Below, one piece after another: positions 22,861 to 35,313 of a stretch of 64,000 bases of DNA; position 1 is the first letter of the stretch, and each line of letters begins with the position of its first letter. The notes beneath the pieces were generated by a model that saw nothing but the letters and a program-made list of their open reading frames with translations, made no database searches and was not told where the DNA came from. The stretch covers positions 58,124,947 through 58,188,946 of the forward strand of contig NC_082696.1 in assembly GCF_949987515.2 (NCBI RefSeq), written 5' to 3'. The translations under genes were made by a program, and so were the position numbers. The DNA is from Delphinus delphis. Lineage: Eukaryota; Chordata; Mammalia; Artiodactyla; Delphinidae.

Positions 22861-23394
22861 TGCCATGGAACACGGATACCTAGGGTGCCATAACCGTGTA
22901 TCTTCCTGCTGAATCTTGTTCATTGGCTATTGGGAGGGAGACCGCAGGCATTGTGACAGGCGTTTGAACCCAGTGAAGTGCATTTGATGGTAAAAACACA
23001 TGGCTAGAAGCCAAACGTGTCAAAAGTTCTAGACACAGAGAGAATGCTGAAGAGATTTATTATTGGAATAAAGAGTTGGGGAAATAAGATTATCAAGAGA
23101 AGATCAAATGCCACACTATGTGAGAAATAGTTGAAGGGCTTGGGTGTTTCTGATCTTTGCGGAGCTGTTCCATGGAAAACAACTAAATTTGTCCTCGTGG
23201 ACAAAGCACAAAATGAGGACCAATGGGTGGAAACTCCAAGGAGATAGATTTGTAACCATCTTAAGGAACAATTTTCTAATACTTATAACTGAATGAAAGT
23301 AGAATAGTCTTCTTTAAGGGGTGTTGAGGTGCTAAGCATTGGTTGGATGGCCATTTTGGGTAAATGATGAAGGGAATCTCTGGAAGTTTGCTAA
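22861..23394. other. Unique DNA, nothing recognised
   Basis: No gene or repeat is recognised. Confidence 0.45.
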
Positions 23395-23750
23395 ATATTG
23401 CAATCCCCTCTCTCTACAGGAGAATCATACATCTCTTGACCCACTCAAGAGTGATCATATGACTCGTTTCGGCCACTGAGATGTGAGTACATGTGACATC
23501 TGCCCCTTCCAGGAAGAAGTTCTAAGCGAAAGGTCATGGTTCTCTATGTCTCTTTTCTGTTTGCCATACAACTGTCAAGGTGTAGTCAGCCTGGGCCCTG
23601 AATGAACATGGTGCCGAGCAGAACCACAGCTGACCTACAATAGACATGTAGCATGAGCAGAGACAAACCCTGGATGTGTTTTTTAAACCATTGGGATTTC
23701 GGGGGTGTATGTTACTATAGCATAATATCCTATCCTGACTGATACAGATT
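23395..23750 (+). mobile_element. MLT1-like (ERVL-MaLR) LTR relic
   Basis: It has the MLT1 pattern: ATATGACTCGTTTCGGCCAC then GAGATGTGAGTACATGTGAC, later TTTTTTAAACCATTGGGATT, GGGGTGTATGTTACTATAGC and an end CCTGACTGATACAG. Solo and old. Confidence 0.65.
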
Positions 23751-23984
23751 ATATTCTGGATAAAAAGACCTTTAAAACTACTTCTGCAGCTGAGGTGTTA
23801 TAAAGATTTTCATTAAAAGCACTTAACTGTGTGATACCATCTATGGTATCTTTTACTTCTAGCTATTTAATTCCTTTACTTCTTTTGTCACAGTTGAAGT
23901 GTAACTATCAGAGGTTATAAAGCCAGTGAAAAATTATGAATTGTCAAAATTACCCTTGAATAATGAAAATGTCCATAAAGAGCA

Positions 23985-24016
<32 letters not shown>

Positions 24017-25094
24017 ATATATATATATATAAAATCTTCTAAGTGTTAGGTATGCATTTACATAAAGTGGTTGGGTTGCCTTTAAGGATCATGTTGCATG
24101 ACAATACGTACCTCTCAGTTCTAGAATTTTGCACAGTGTAGCAGGATGCTTATATTTTGAGAGGTACCAGGAAACCAAGGCCAAACTAACTGAGGAAATA
24201 GAAATTAATGTCTCCCATCTCATGCTAATTGGAACATATGCTGACTGAGTGGAATGGCAGGTGGAAACATCCCCATGACTGAATGTTCTCTCTTTGTCTG
24301 TACCCTCAGCTCTGTGCATTAAGTTGAATTCAGGTAAGTTACATGTGCTCATGCTGCCGGGCTGTTGTACTGTACTTCCTGTCTTTTTATTGCAGTGTGG
24401 GTGTTAGAAAGCAAGGCTAGACCCTGAGTTCAAATTTCAGGTGGTCACAGGTTTTGGGAGATGACCATATGTGGACACTATCCTTTAGTGTTTATTCCCT
24501 ACGGGGGATTTTCTGGGGGGAGATGTAGCCTTAAATTGTCTCCTGGCCCCAATCCTCACCTTGGCCAGGAGCTGGCAGAGCAATGGGCTCAAATAGCAGG
24601 GCAGCCACATTTTGTTAGCCAAGTTCATCTAAGAGTAAAGAAGAAAGGAGACAAAGAGGGAACAGACTATGGCACACAAAAAAACCTTTTTTGTTCCTGA
24701 AGGCAGTGGATTGAGAGTAAAGCTAAATCATTGTGGCCTAAGGATTCTGTGAACTATGCTTCCTCTTCTTGCCTACTCACTTTAAAAGGAGACAAGTGAA
24801 ATAAAGAGATGAAGCACTGTACACATTCCCCTTCTTGGTAACAGAGCAAAGTCAGTGTGTTGGGCAAAGAGAAGGTGATGGAGAGAGGATAAAAGTGAGT
24901 GGCAGGATTAAAGGGCAGACAGGGAAGGCCAGATGTCTTCACGTCTTCTAGCACCAATGCACCAAAAAAACCCAAACTTTTTGGCACAGATTAGAGGAAA
25001 ATGTTAAATAAACCAACAGCCTTGTGTCAATCAGCAGTTGTACCAATGACCCTTTCAAAACCTGTGGCTACTCAAGGATTAAGGCCTTGGATAT
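23751..25094. other. Unique DNA with an (AT)n array
   Basis: Apart from the AT array at 23984-24031, nothing is recognised. The piece at about 24794-24900 shares GAAGCACTGTACACATT with 27369-27386 and may be an undetected old repeat. Confidence 0.4.
23984..24031. repeat. (AT)n microsatellite
   Basis: AT dinucleotides with one GTGT interruption near 24013-24016. Self-complementary, so cruciform-prone. Confidence 0.98.
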
Positions 25095-25482
25095 TGCTAT
25101 CAAATTCTAATCCCTGGAATTTGTACCTTATTCGGAAAAAGGGTCTTTGCAGATGTCTGTGGTAAGAATCTTGAGATGAAGAGATTATCCTGGATTATCT
25201 GAGTTAGTCCTACAATGCCACCACAAATGTCCTTATAGGAGAGAGGCAAAGGGAGAAAAGACAGACGGAAGAAGGGCTGTGACCATGGAGGCAGATTAGA
25301 AAGATGTGGTCACAAGTCAAGGAATGCTGGTAGCCACCAGAAGCTGAGAGATGCAAAGAACAAATTCTCCTTGGAGACTTGATTTCTGACTTCTGTCCTC
25401 TGGAACTTTCTGGAAATTTCTGTTGTTTTAAGTCACCCAATGCATGGCAATTTGTTACAGCAGCCCCAGAAAACAAATCCAG
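25095..25482 (+). mobile_element. MLT1-like (ERVL-MaLR) LTR
   Basis: Clear order: AATTCTAATCCCTGGAATTT, TATTCGGAAAAAGGGTCTTT, GTCCTTATAGGAGAGAGGC, GCCACCAGAAGCTGAGAGA, TTGATTTCTGACTTCTGTCC and TTTCTGTTGTTTTAAGTCAC. Non-coding LTR relic. Confidence 0.85.
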
Positions 25483-27806
25483 ATTTCAAATAAAAATGTG
25501 AGAGAATTCTTGGACCACCATTTCATGAATGTGGCTTTCTGGGCTTCCAGCCTCCTAGGAAACAGGCAGAGATTCCCATGAAGGTTTTGCTGAATCCTTG
25601 CTCTTAATCAAGGACTCTGGTTTCATTACAGAAAACCTGCTCTAAAAGTTCATCCTCTGGGAAAAAGTGAGGTGCCCAATTCTTGAGGGTAATATTAAAC
25701 ATAATCCGGATGGACCCTCATGATTCTGGTGGGCTGCTGGGTAGTGGGCTAGGGAGACCGACTCTGTACAAGAGGCAAATGGGTTGGGAGTGGAAGACTT
25801 TTGATGTTTGCCACCTTGAGATGTCCTCTTCTACTGAAATGAATGTTTCCAGTTAAACTCTATATGCATGCAAATTTCAGCCTTTTCCAACCCAATGGGA
25901 GACTGGTTGCCTAATGTGGGAATTAGGGGGTCTATAAGCTGTAATGGTTTGGTTTCTGTTGCTTCACAAGAGGTGGAATCCTTGCTAATAACAGAAGCCT
26001 GGCAACATGACTTGATGATATTTTCAGAAGACTACATGTATATATATATAAAGCTCATCAACAGGGATCAGGTAAGATGACTTCTTAATGGTACTCGCAA
26101 GGCTCACGACTGGGGGTGGTTTTAATGTAGGAAGAGTGTAATTTTAACAGCTGCCTTTCCTGCTTCTGAGAGCAGTTTTGCAGATGTGTTACCTATTGTG
26201 TGGCACAAAAGGTGCCAGCATAGTAAGCAGTCGTCGGTACGGACTCAGGAGCTGCCTGTTCATATCCTCGAAACATAAGCACATGATAACGGCCTGAATT
26301 CTTCATCTTGTAGACACAGTGAGGTTCATAAAACTGTCTTTTAGCCATTTTAGAGTTGAATCTTTCTCACCCTCCAAAGCACTCCTTCAAAAACTAGCAG
26401 GCATTTTACAGTTGAGCGGAGAGGCTGATACTTTTAAAACTGCTTTAAGGGGCATAGTAAATGGAAATAGCTGTCTTAACTTCAGACCAGCTGGGAATGC
26501 AATCTCCATTTTATATAAAATGAAATGATACCTGGTTAGCTTTATTTTTTAATACTCACCTTTATTATTATTTTCCTGAATTTTATGGATGCTATTGAAA
26601 TATTCCACCTACAAAATTATACCCCCAACGTTAAGTTATGCAGAATGATTGTATAAAGCTGTTAGAAACTTTCGCATTCTCAGTTCACTCTTAATTCACT
26701 TGTCTCCCTCCCTCTCCCCCACCCCCATCAGTAAATAGCTTTGCCCGTATCTATATTCGTAGCATGAAATGGAAATTTAAGGCAGTTTTCTGGGTAATTG
26801 AAAATGTAAAACCTCATTCGACTCAGGAAATACTTTGTTTGGACTGATTATCCAAATACTAGTTCCTTAAGTTCTCACTTTTTCAGTGATGACCATTTCA
26901 GTGCTACACACCCAAATTTCTTTCCACCTGCCTTCCATCCTGCTAATCAAAAAGTACCTGTGCTATAGCTCATTCTCTTCAGATCTTGTTCTCCACCTTC
27001 CAGTGTGACACCTAGGTTTTTTTTTTGCTGGAAGAGATACTGCATTTTGTACTTAGTTTCCGGTGTCTGTTTAGAGAGAAAAGTCTTTCCCTCTGAGCTT
27101 TTATTGTTTAAAATATACTCTGTTTGGAGAAACTATGTTATACATATATCCTGATATGGAGTAAAAAGCATGGGTAATCTACTCTCTGTTGTTTTCGATT
27201 TAAAAAGAAGTTTGGAAGCCTGGTTCTGAGCTTCCCCAGTCTTTATATGTAATATATTTCTTAAGAAGCACGTCTTGGCTGGGAACACGTGCATGAAAAA
27301 GATATGTTTCAATCCCAGGCAAAGCAAGTGCTTTCCCTGGAAGCTGTCCAATGGTGAGGGATGGGGGAAGAAGCACTGTACACATTTCCTCTCCCTTGAG
27401 TGAGAGGGTACAGTGATCCAGGCTGTAAAGAGCAAGATGAGATGAATTTCTGCAACATCTGTGGGCTGCAGAGACAAACTCACACCATTTAGAAAGAGGA
27501 AGTAGTTCAGGGTGCCTGTGAGAAGAGCTTACCTATGTTTACTCAAAAAGGACTACCATTCCTGAGTATAGATCCACAGCCTTTTGTTTTCTGGACATTC
27601 AGTCCTCCTGCACTACTTGAATTTTTACATTAACATATCCTTTCCACACTGTTCTTGAGAGTCATTTGACTTCCAGCAGATCCTAAAACGATTCCACCCT
27701 GTGCCATCAGCACGGACTGAAATGCACGCCTCATACACACCATACTATGCGTTCAGCTTTTGACTTTTCGATGTGGTTTTCTATTTCTTTTTTCTGATAT
27801 GGAGAA
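25483..27806. other. Unique DNA, nothing certain
   Basis: No gene is recognised. A minus-strand frame of 116 codons at 27133-27483 has no domain. The part at 27340-27440 shares a short motif with 24794-24900. A short T-run lies near 27018. Confidence 0.4.
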
Positions 27807-27820
27807 AGCTCATTCTTTTT

Positions 27821-28114
27821 TTTTTTTTTTTTTTAACATCTTTATTGGGGTATAATTGCTTTACAATGGTGTGTTAGTTTCTGCTTTATAACAAAGTGAA
27901 TCAGTTATACATATACATATGTTCCCATATCTCTTCCCTCTTGCGTCTCCCTCCCTCCCACCCTCCCTATCCCACCCCTCCAGGCTGTCACAAAGCACCA
28001 AGCCAATCTCCCTGTGCCATGCGGCTGCTTCCAACTAGCTATCTACCTTACTACGTTTGTTAGGGTGTATATGTCCATGACTCTCTCTCTCCCTGTCACA
28101 GCTCACCCTTCCCC
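27821..28114 (-). mobile_element. L1 LINE 3' end (young cetartiodactyl type)
   Basis: Starts with a T-run then AACATCTTTATTGGGGTATA, AGTTTCTGCTTTATAACAAA and CACAAAGCACCAAGCCAATC. The perfect duplication AGCTCATTCTTTTT is at 27807-27820 and 28115-28128. It closely resembles 14064-14341. Confidence 0.93.
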
Positions 28115-28115
28115 A

Positions 28116-28535
28116 GCTCATTCTTTTTTATTCTTTAGCAGCTTTATTGAGATACAATTAACATATCACATGATTCACCTATCTAAAATGTACAATTCAC
28201 TGTTTTGTAGTATGTTCCCAGGATTGTGTAACCGTCACCACAGTCAATTTTAGAATATTTTCATCTTCCCAAAAGAAACCACATATCCATTGGCAGTCAC
28301 TTCCCATTTCCCCTCAACACTTCAGCCCTAGGCAGCTACCAATCTACTTTTTGTCTGTATGGATTTGCCTGTTCTGGGACATTTTGTATAAATAGAATCA
28401 TAAAATATGTGGTCTTTTGTGACTGGATTCTTTCCCTTAGTATAATGTTTTCAAGGTTCATCCGTGTTGTAGCATGTATCAGCAAGTTATTTTCTGTTGT
28501 AACTGAGTAATATTCCATGGTATGGATATAGATGT
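28116..28535 (-). mobile_element. Old L1M ORF2 end and 3' UTR
   Basis: AGCAGCTTTATTGAGATACA, then GTAACCGTCACCACAGTCAA, and finally AGTAATATTCCATGGTATGG. The last part encodes the degenerate ORF2 C-terminus on the minus strand (MEYYSVTTENN). The younger L1 inserted at its A-tail end. Confidence 0.88.
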
Positions 28536-29455
28536 GGTTTTCTACTTATACGATTCCACATTTTGTGTGTTGTATGCAATACCCAGCAGAGTTTGGCACT
28601 TTGGGCAGAATTTTTTGGTATGGATTAAATCTCATCTTAGAAAGGTCATTGTTTTAACCTGACTGACTTGGATTCATAATTTTTTGCACCTAGTCTTCCA
28701 GAGCATAGTTTTCGGTGAGTAGTTTAAGTTAGTTAACATCTTGAGTCTATGATGCTTCTAGACTTCCAGATGGTAGAATTCCCAGAAAAGCTAGAAATGC
28801 TATTCCCTATCAGTTCTTTTCAAGCTGCCTTAGGCAGGGCCACTTCAAGCAGAACAACCAGGTATAGCTAGATTTCACTCTTACATTTAGATCGGAGCTT
28901 TTTTGGGTCACTGACTTATTTGAGAAGCTGATTAAAGCTACGGATTCTTTCGCAGTTGGTATAATTTGCACATATAAACAACATTTTGTGGATTAAGCCA
29001 TCTATGTACTTCCATGAATAACCCAGGTATTAGAGATACTGCATTTCAAAATGTGAAATGAAAAGAACAATGTATATCCTACACCTTCTATATCTACATC
29101 TAGTGGCTCAAAAATTATGACCAGAGGGTGATTCATTATCTAAGAGGTTACCTTAGCTTAACAGACAGGGGGTGATAGGGGTAGACCAAGGATTCCTGAC
29201 CCTCTTTGTTACACTTAAAGCAAAGGAAATGGCGATGCTACATTTAGTGAACATACAAATATAATGTCCTAACCAACTGGACCTTTGGTGAACCATTTTC
29301 TGTTTCTCTTGTTTTAAGAAAGATATTGATGGAAATGTCTACTTTGCTGTGGTTGATATTTTTATCTAATACTGGATACCGGAGGTGTTTGTGCCATAGA
29401 ATATAAAGGCTGAGAAGAACAATCTGGAACATGGTATATAGAAATTTAAGGTTGA
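28536..29455. other. Unique DNA, nothing recognised
   Basis: No gene, RNA or repeat is recognised. Confidence 0.45.
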
Positions 29456-29560
29456 TTATGTCTATTATTTATCAATTCAACAAGTACTTTTGAGGACCCC
29501 TATGTGCCAGGCCCAGCTTGTTGCTGGGGATACGGTAATGAACAAGACCGAGATGACTTG
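29456..29560 (-). mobile_element. L2 LINE 3' end, inverted
   Basis: ATCAATTCAACAAGTACTTT, CCCTATGTGCCAGGCCCAGC, TTGCTGGGGATACGGTAATG and AACAAGACCGAGATGAC are the reverse complement of the L2 terminus. Confidence 0.8.
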
Positions 29561-31219
29561 GAATAAACTTTGTTATGTCTTTAAATAAATGGAGTGAGTT
29601 CTCCATTATTTAAAGAAAAGTTGATTATGAGGAGCAAATATGTATTTTTTTATCTTTAAAAAAGATCAGCAGCTGATTTCTGAATTAGATGAAATGTGCT
29701 CTAGAAGAGCCCTTGGGGAAACCGGGAGAGGGAGGCCCATGTGATGAATTTAATTGCCAAAGTGGTAATGACTGATGGCAGGAATGGAGATTCGTGGTAC
29801 AGGTTATTAGTTAAGAGAAGCCAGCATAAAAAAGTGAGAGAAGGGAAGCTTTCCCCAAGTCTGGAAAATTACCCTACTGCTTGAATTGCGAGAGAAGCTT
29901 CCAATCGTAATAAGTGATAAGGTGAGAAGCTTTTTGAAAGACCCGAGGAAAGTCTAGTGAATCAATTATCCCCACAACCATAAAAGAGCCTCCTCCTTTG
30001 TAGACAAAGATGAGAAGAGCAATAAACGCGTGCAAGGAGCCGACGCACCAGCTTCCAATAACATGCCTGCCTGTCTTATGGGAAAGGCTGACTGTAGGTG
30101 ATAAAGCTGTCAAGGTGTAAAGGACACTTGCCAGGACTACAGAGGCGACACGTGGTGCCACGGCCTCTGGTCTGATGTACTTAGTGACAAAAATAAGGAA
30201 AGGAAGATTTAAAAATTGCGAGGCGAGCAAAATGACATCAGTTGTTCTTCTGTATATAGTAAAAGTATGACTGGGAAGGTTCTTGTTATTAATGTTGTTA
30301 TTAAAATTAGTTGTATTTTCCTGGATTTCCTCTACCCCTTGGTGTATGGGGTAGCTAATTTTAGAGGTGGGATGACAATAAAGTAATGAATTACAAGTAA
30401 AAATCGGTGATAAAATTAAGTTTTAAGCCATATATTTATTATGTGTTTCAACAGCTGCTCACACGTTAGGTTGGCATCCTGAGAAGTTTAAAAATAACCA
30501 ATTATGTCAAAGTAAAATATTTTTCCTTATTTTAGAAGTTAAACATCTACATCACCTCTAAATTACCTTACTGAGCAGTTTGGTACAACAACAGGGTTGC
30601 CAATTTTACAGGGGAAGAAATTCAGACTGGGAGGTATAGAGAACTTCTGTCAGTCAGGGTTGCCCAGTGTCTTTTGTGCACGAGTTTTAAATTTTGATGG
30701 TTTCCTATATTGTGAGAATTGTTTTCTCAAGAGAGAATCTAAAACCTATATTTCCCAGCTGTTCTCTTCAGCTGGGGAACAGATATGTCACTTAGACTTT
30801 GTTATTCAGATGCACAAGAGTGAGACTTGAACGCAGAAGTGAGCAACACGAGTTGGTGTCCAGGTGAGGGATCCACTGCTCAGCATGGTGGTGAAGGCAT
30901 CTGGCTCTCTAGATGTCTGGGATGGAGCCCCTAGATCCTTGGTTATCATGTTGATCCTGCTGTGTGGTTCATGACTTTGAGCCTGAAACTAGCCAGAGCG
31001 GATTCTGTTGTTTGCAACCAAGAACACTAACCAATATAAGAAATGAAACAACTGTCTTGCAATTACCTGATAAATTAGAGAAAGAGTCAGAATTGGCACT
31101 AAGCTGTCTCATTTCCAAGTTTCAAGCCCTAGGTGGAGTTAATATAATAGAGTGATTGCAACTTTGTGTCCCCACCCTTATCACTTGGCTTGGGCCTTTC
31201 TCCATTCAGTACTCTAGGC
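29561..31219. other. Unique DNA
   Basis: A minus-strand frame of 118 codons (29874-30230) encodes hydrophobic stretches (FLNLPFLIFV, VVLASVLYTLTAL, FIALLIFVY) but has no recognisable family, promoter or splice context, so chance is likely. Nothing else is recognised. Confidence 0.35.
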
Positions 31220-31473
31220 TGGGAGTCAGCAGACCAAACCTAGCCCACTACCTGTTTTTGTAAATTACGTTTTATTGAGACACAGTTGTGCCCATTTGTT
31301 TGTGTATTATCTGTGGTTGCTTTCACGCTATAACAGCGGAGTTGAATAGCCGCCATAGCGACTGTGTGGCGCGTAAAGTCTAACACATCCACTGCCTTGT
31401 TCTTGGTAGTCAGTCACTACCAGTCAGCAGGGTCTGGCAGGTGAAATGAAGCTTGTTTGGCATCCCTGGTTTA
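31220..31473. mobile_element. hAT-type MITE relic
   Basis: GGGAGTCAGCAGACCAAACC, CTACCTGTTTTTGTAAATTA, CGTTTTATTGAGACACAGTT, CATTTGTTTGTGTATTATCT and TTTCACGCTATAACAGCGGA follow the common mammalian hAT element with gtcggcaaact ends. Confidence 0.8.
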
Positions 31474-32154
31474 ACGTGTACTGTTAGTCACGCACTGCTA
31501 CTTTCGTTAGCAGCGTGAGCTTTCAACACGGGCTCTGACCAGAGGCTGGTGGAGATGAGGCCTGTACCGAGATAATAAGGGAGTGCATCCACACATAGGT
31601 TAGAGGGTATGTACGCTATTCACGCTTTTGCCTCTACATGTCTTTTTATTAAAATGTATAATTTAGGAAGCTGTGCTCTTACACTTAAGTAGGTTTTACC
31701 TCTGCAGATGATTAGACTGATAGATTTCAACTAGGAAAAAAAAAAAAAAAGAGAGAGACCTGCTCAAGATTGCTTCCTTTCTAAGCTGGCATTTAGTAAA
31801 TGTCTTCAATCAACCTGGACATTGGCCACCCTTAAAAATGATTGATTCAAGTCCAAGGGGGCCTTGGGGAAAGTCCATAGGTCATAGCTTCAGATCCAGA
31901 AGATCGATATTGTCTTGATGCCAGTGCCTCCACTTCTGACGCAGATTGATCCAAATAACAGACATCTGGCTTCTCCAAACCTTAGGAGGAAGTTACTGAG
32001 TTGAGCACATCTCCGGTGGATAACCCCTTTTGTGGCCCCAGCTGTGTAAGATGACTGGCAGGTCCTGAATCTGCCAGTCTGTCTAGTGCTGAGGTTTTGC
32101 TCACGCTGCTGGCTCTTCTCTGTGGCACGTGCATTCTTCATTGCCTAACTAGGT
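31474..32154. other. Unique DNA, nothing recognised
   Basis: An A-run at about 31734-31750 is followed by GAGAGAG. There is a minus-strand frame of 83 codons (31890-32141) without features. Confidence 0.45.
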
Positions 32155-32385
32155 TCTCGCAGTCCTTTGAGACTCAAGCCTAGTGCCATCCCCCCCCAGG
32201 AAGGTTTTCTGATCCCTGTTCTCTGGGCTCACTCCTGTCATGGGCTTTTCGTACTACGTTGTCCGTTTACTTCTCTGCCTCCCGAGGGTGACTGTGCTGG
32301 CACTGAGTGGTTTATCTCTGTTCCCTGCACATGGCCCAGTGCTTAGCACACAAAAGGTGCTCAAAATATGTTTATTAGAAGAGAT
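32155..32385 (+). mobile_element. L2 LINE 3' end
   Basis: GGAAGGTTTTCTGATCCCTG, a middle part, CTCCCGAGGGTGACTGTGCT, GTTTATCTCTGTTCCCTGC, CCAGTGCTTAGCACACAAAA and GGTGCTCAAAATATGTTTAT form the L2 3' end in order. Confidence 0.75.
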
Positions 32386-34519
32386 GGCATCCTTTTTGGG
32401 ATCCAGAGGCAGGGCCTGGTGAGTGAAGCTGAGCTTTCCTTTGTGGCTTCTTTTTCTACAAAGGATTACAGTGCAGCAGGGGTTTTAATTGGATTCTGAG
32501 CCAATTTGTTGATTTACTGTAAAATAAATGGAGAGAGAAAAAGAAGAAAATGCATCCGAATGCAATGCTATGCAATTCGAGGTGGTGGGATTCTCAGTGA
32601 TTTTGTTTTATTTTGTTTTTATGCTTTTCTGTATTTTCTAAACTTTGTATATGGGTGTGTGTGTTTAGTTTTACAAATAGAAGAATAGACATTAAAGGAA
32701 TTAAAAAATAAAATAACCAGAGTAAGATGTCAAATAGATTAGTTATTGTTTATTATAAAATTAAAAATTTTTACCAAGCATGTTAGCCAATTTAAAAATT
32801 CGAAATATAATATTGTAACCAGGAAATAAAAATAACCTCGGTCTTTTTTTTTTTTTTAATAAAAGCTATATGATATGTTGAAACATTAAGATGGTTAGAA
32901 TGAATATCTAGGATTACAAGCTTTGGTTTGGCCCTGGGTTAACTCTAGAGTGGGATGCTATGTTCACCTTGCCTTTTCCTCATTTATCCCAATGAGCACA
33001 GATGGACATTTTTTGTGAAACGTCTTTATTAACAGGACTTCTCTATCCTATAGAAAAAATATAAATGGAAAGGTTAGGTTTCCAGGACAAGAAGGGGAAA
33101 AAGTCATCGTCACACAGACTCAGGGAATGCACACACTCAGGCAGGGGTTGTGGGTTGTAGCACTTGTAGGTCCAGCCGTCAGCTCCAGGGCTCGGGAGGG
33201 AAAATACCCAGGGCAAGTGACCAAGGGTTGGTTAGTCAAGTGTTAAAGTTACTTACAGGCAACACTAAAACAAAATACTCAAATGCAAAGCCTGTTATGA
33301 GCCTGAGTGTAGCACACTGAGGGAAATCTTAAAGGGAAAGTGCTGGTGAGTCTGATGAAGGCCAAATGCAAGCTTGCAGACACCCACCGAGATGGCTTGG
33401 GGTGCTCAACCAGGGGCTCATGCTTAGGTGCACGACACTGAATTCACTTATAAAACCCCCGCATCAGAGCACTCAGACAATAGCCAAATTGGTAATGGTT
33501 TATGTTTACCCCAGAATATCTTTCAAATTGTTTATAAACTCACAAGTTTATAATACTGTCATACAATGACTTTAACATGTATCGAAACCTCAGTTCTCAA
33601 CTAAGCTTCTAGACTGAGATTTTTGAAATTTTATTTCCTCTATTACATGTTAATGCATGAATAAGCACATCTGAAAGCACAGATGAAAAATATACCCACA
33701 TCAGGAATTCCTCTAGGTACACATTATTAAATGAAGGATATGGCAAAATGTTGGGGAAAAGATATTATTCCATTTCCCATTATTCAAATTTAAGAACTAA
33801 ATTTTAAATGTGTTGGAAAAGCCATTGACTCACTAATAATATCTCCTATATTAGAAATAATTCAGTTGATAATTCTATGATCAAATCAAAGAGTCCCTTT
33901 TATACCTGAGTAAAACTACATCGTAGAGTTCATGTGCCGTTTGCAGTAACTCTCACCACCATGCCACTCTGAACCTTGGAGCATTTGTCACTGTGGTATG
34001 GAAATTATTATGATGATGATATTAAAGGTAGAATTTGAGGGAGTATTTCAGACAGCACCCTTTAAAAGCCAGTATATAGAAATCAGTTGAGTAAATTAGA
34101 TAGTTGAAACCCCCTGCCTTTCCTCACCCCCAGTTTCATAGCTTTACGATGATGTATCCTGAAAATGTAGGCTGGGCGAAGCGTCCTTAACTCCCGTTCA
34201 GTTTTCAGTTGACGCTAACCCCAGTTCTCTTACTCAGCTTTGCTGAGGTGTCATGACTTTAACATTTTCTTCCGTAAACTTGTGACAAAAGATAGAATAC
34301 TCTTGTACTGATGTGTGGTTACATTGTTTCTCCTTCTTAGAAAAATTTCACATTTTAAGACCTAATGCTTTTTCATCTCCAGGGGACAGGGATGACCTCT
34401 TTTCACCACTGTAGCGTTTTCCCCTCCTAGGCTGGAAGGAATCTTGGTGTAATTTCATGGATAGCTGCATTTGTCTTTGGAAGTCTTCTGCGTCATCACC
34501 AAACTACACTGCTTGTTAG
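32386..34519. other. Unique AT-rich DNA, nothing certain
   Basis: A T-run lies at about 32843-32859. On the minus strand a GTTAATAAAGACG motif near 33022-33034 could be a poly(A) signal, but no coding exon precedes it. No gene or repeat is recognised. Confidence 0.4.
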
Positions 34520-34645
34520 TGTTCCAAGCCCTCTTCATCTGCAAAGTGCTCACTCTTCACAGTAGCTGGGGAGGTAACTCCCTATTACCACATTCCAGGT
34601 GAGAAAATGAAAACTTGGGGATTAAGTAACTTCCTCAGATTTAGA
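34520..34645 (-). mobile_element. MIR SINE relic, inverted
   Basis: GGTGAGAAAATGAAAACTTG and GGGATTAAGTAACTTCCTCA match the inverted MIR core; the rest is decayed. Confidence 0.6.
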
Positions 34646-34806
34646 CAGTGTCTGTCCACGCGTTGTGGAGTGGAGGATGGATGGGGCAGCAGATGTGTTC
34701 AGAATAGACCACAGACCTGATGATTCATTCAGACGTTGGTCTAGTCACCCCTCCCAGCCTCCTTAAGTCCCTCTTCCTGTGCCCCCTTGCCTCAGTAAGT
34801 CTTTTT

Positions 34807-34917
34807 TATTTTTTTTGGCTGCGGCTTGCGTTATCTTATTTCCTGGACCAGAATTGAACCCGTGCCTTTGGAAGTGAGAGTGCAGGGTCCTAACCACTGG
34901 ACTGCCAGAGAATTCCC
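34807..34917 (-). mobile_element. tRNA-derived SINE, minimal older form
   Basis: Inverted, about 110 bases: TTGGCTGCGGCTTGC on the left, CCAGAATTGAACCCGTGCC (inverted B-box region) and TAACCACTGGACTGCC at the right. The duplication CAGTAAGTCTTTTT is at 34793-34806 and 34918-34931. It is shorter than the other SINEs and comes from a related family. Confidence 0.9.
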
Positions 34918-34931
34918 AGTAAGTCTTTTTC

Positions 34932-35255
34932 CATGAGTTCCCTGGTAGTGTCCCAGCCTTCCCCTCCCTAATATTTCACTTTGCTCTTGTGAACAGAGGC
35001 TTAGAGAGCTGGAGATGGTGGACAAATTTTTCTGGGTTCTGTGTGATTTATAATCCATGGTCAGAGAATCTTGGGAAGAAGTTGGACACTCTTTCACTCT
35101 CGTCATCGGGCTTATGCAGGGTATCTGGCAAGGAGCTCCTTCAGCCCTGCTATTTCTTATTTGCTCAGGGTTTTTTGACTCCATGAGGATGAGGTTGACA
35201 AGGTAGCTTTGGGGCAACTATCCCTCACTGGGGATCATTGTGCCCAATCCCCTGT
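34932..35255. other. Unique DNA, nothing recognised
   Basis: Spacer between the small SINE and the L2/(CCAT)n compound. The 128-codon minus frame crossing it begins next to the SINE and has no support. Confidence 0.45.
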
Positions 35256-35260
35256 AAACA

Positions 35261-35313
35261 CCATCCATCCATCCATCCATCCATCCATCCATCCATCCAT
35301 CCATCCATCCATT
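35261..35313 (+). repeat. (CCAT)n microsatellite on an L2 tip
   Basis: About 13 CCAT units directly abut inverted L2 sequence. L2 elements end in an ATTC/TGAA-type tetramer, so the array probably grew from that terminus. Very likely polymorphic. Confidence 0.98.

Noticed and set aside
29874..30230. 118-codon minus-strand ORF resembling a membrane protein
   Set aside because: Hydrophobic stretches alone are weak evidence in AT-rich antisense DNA; no family match, start context or exon structure.
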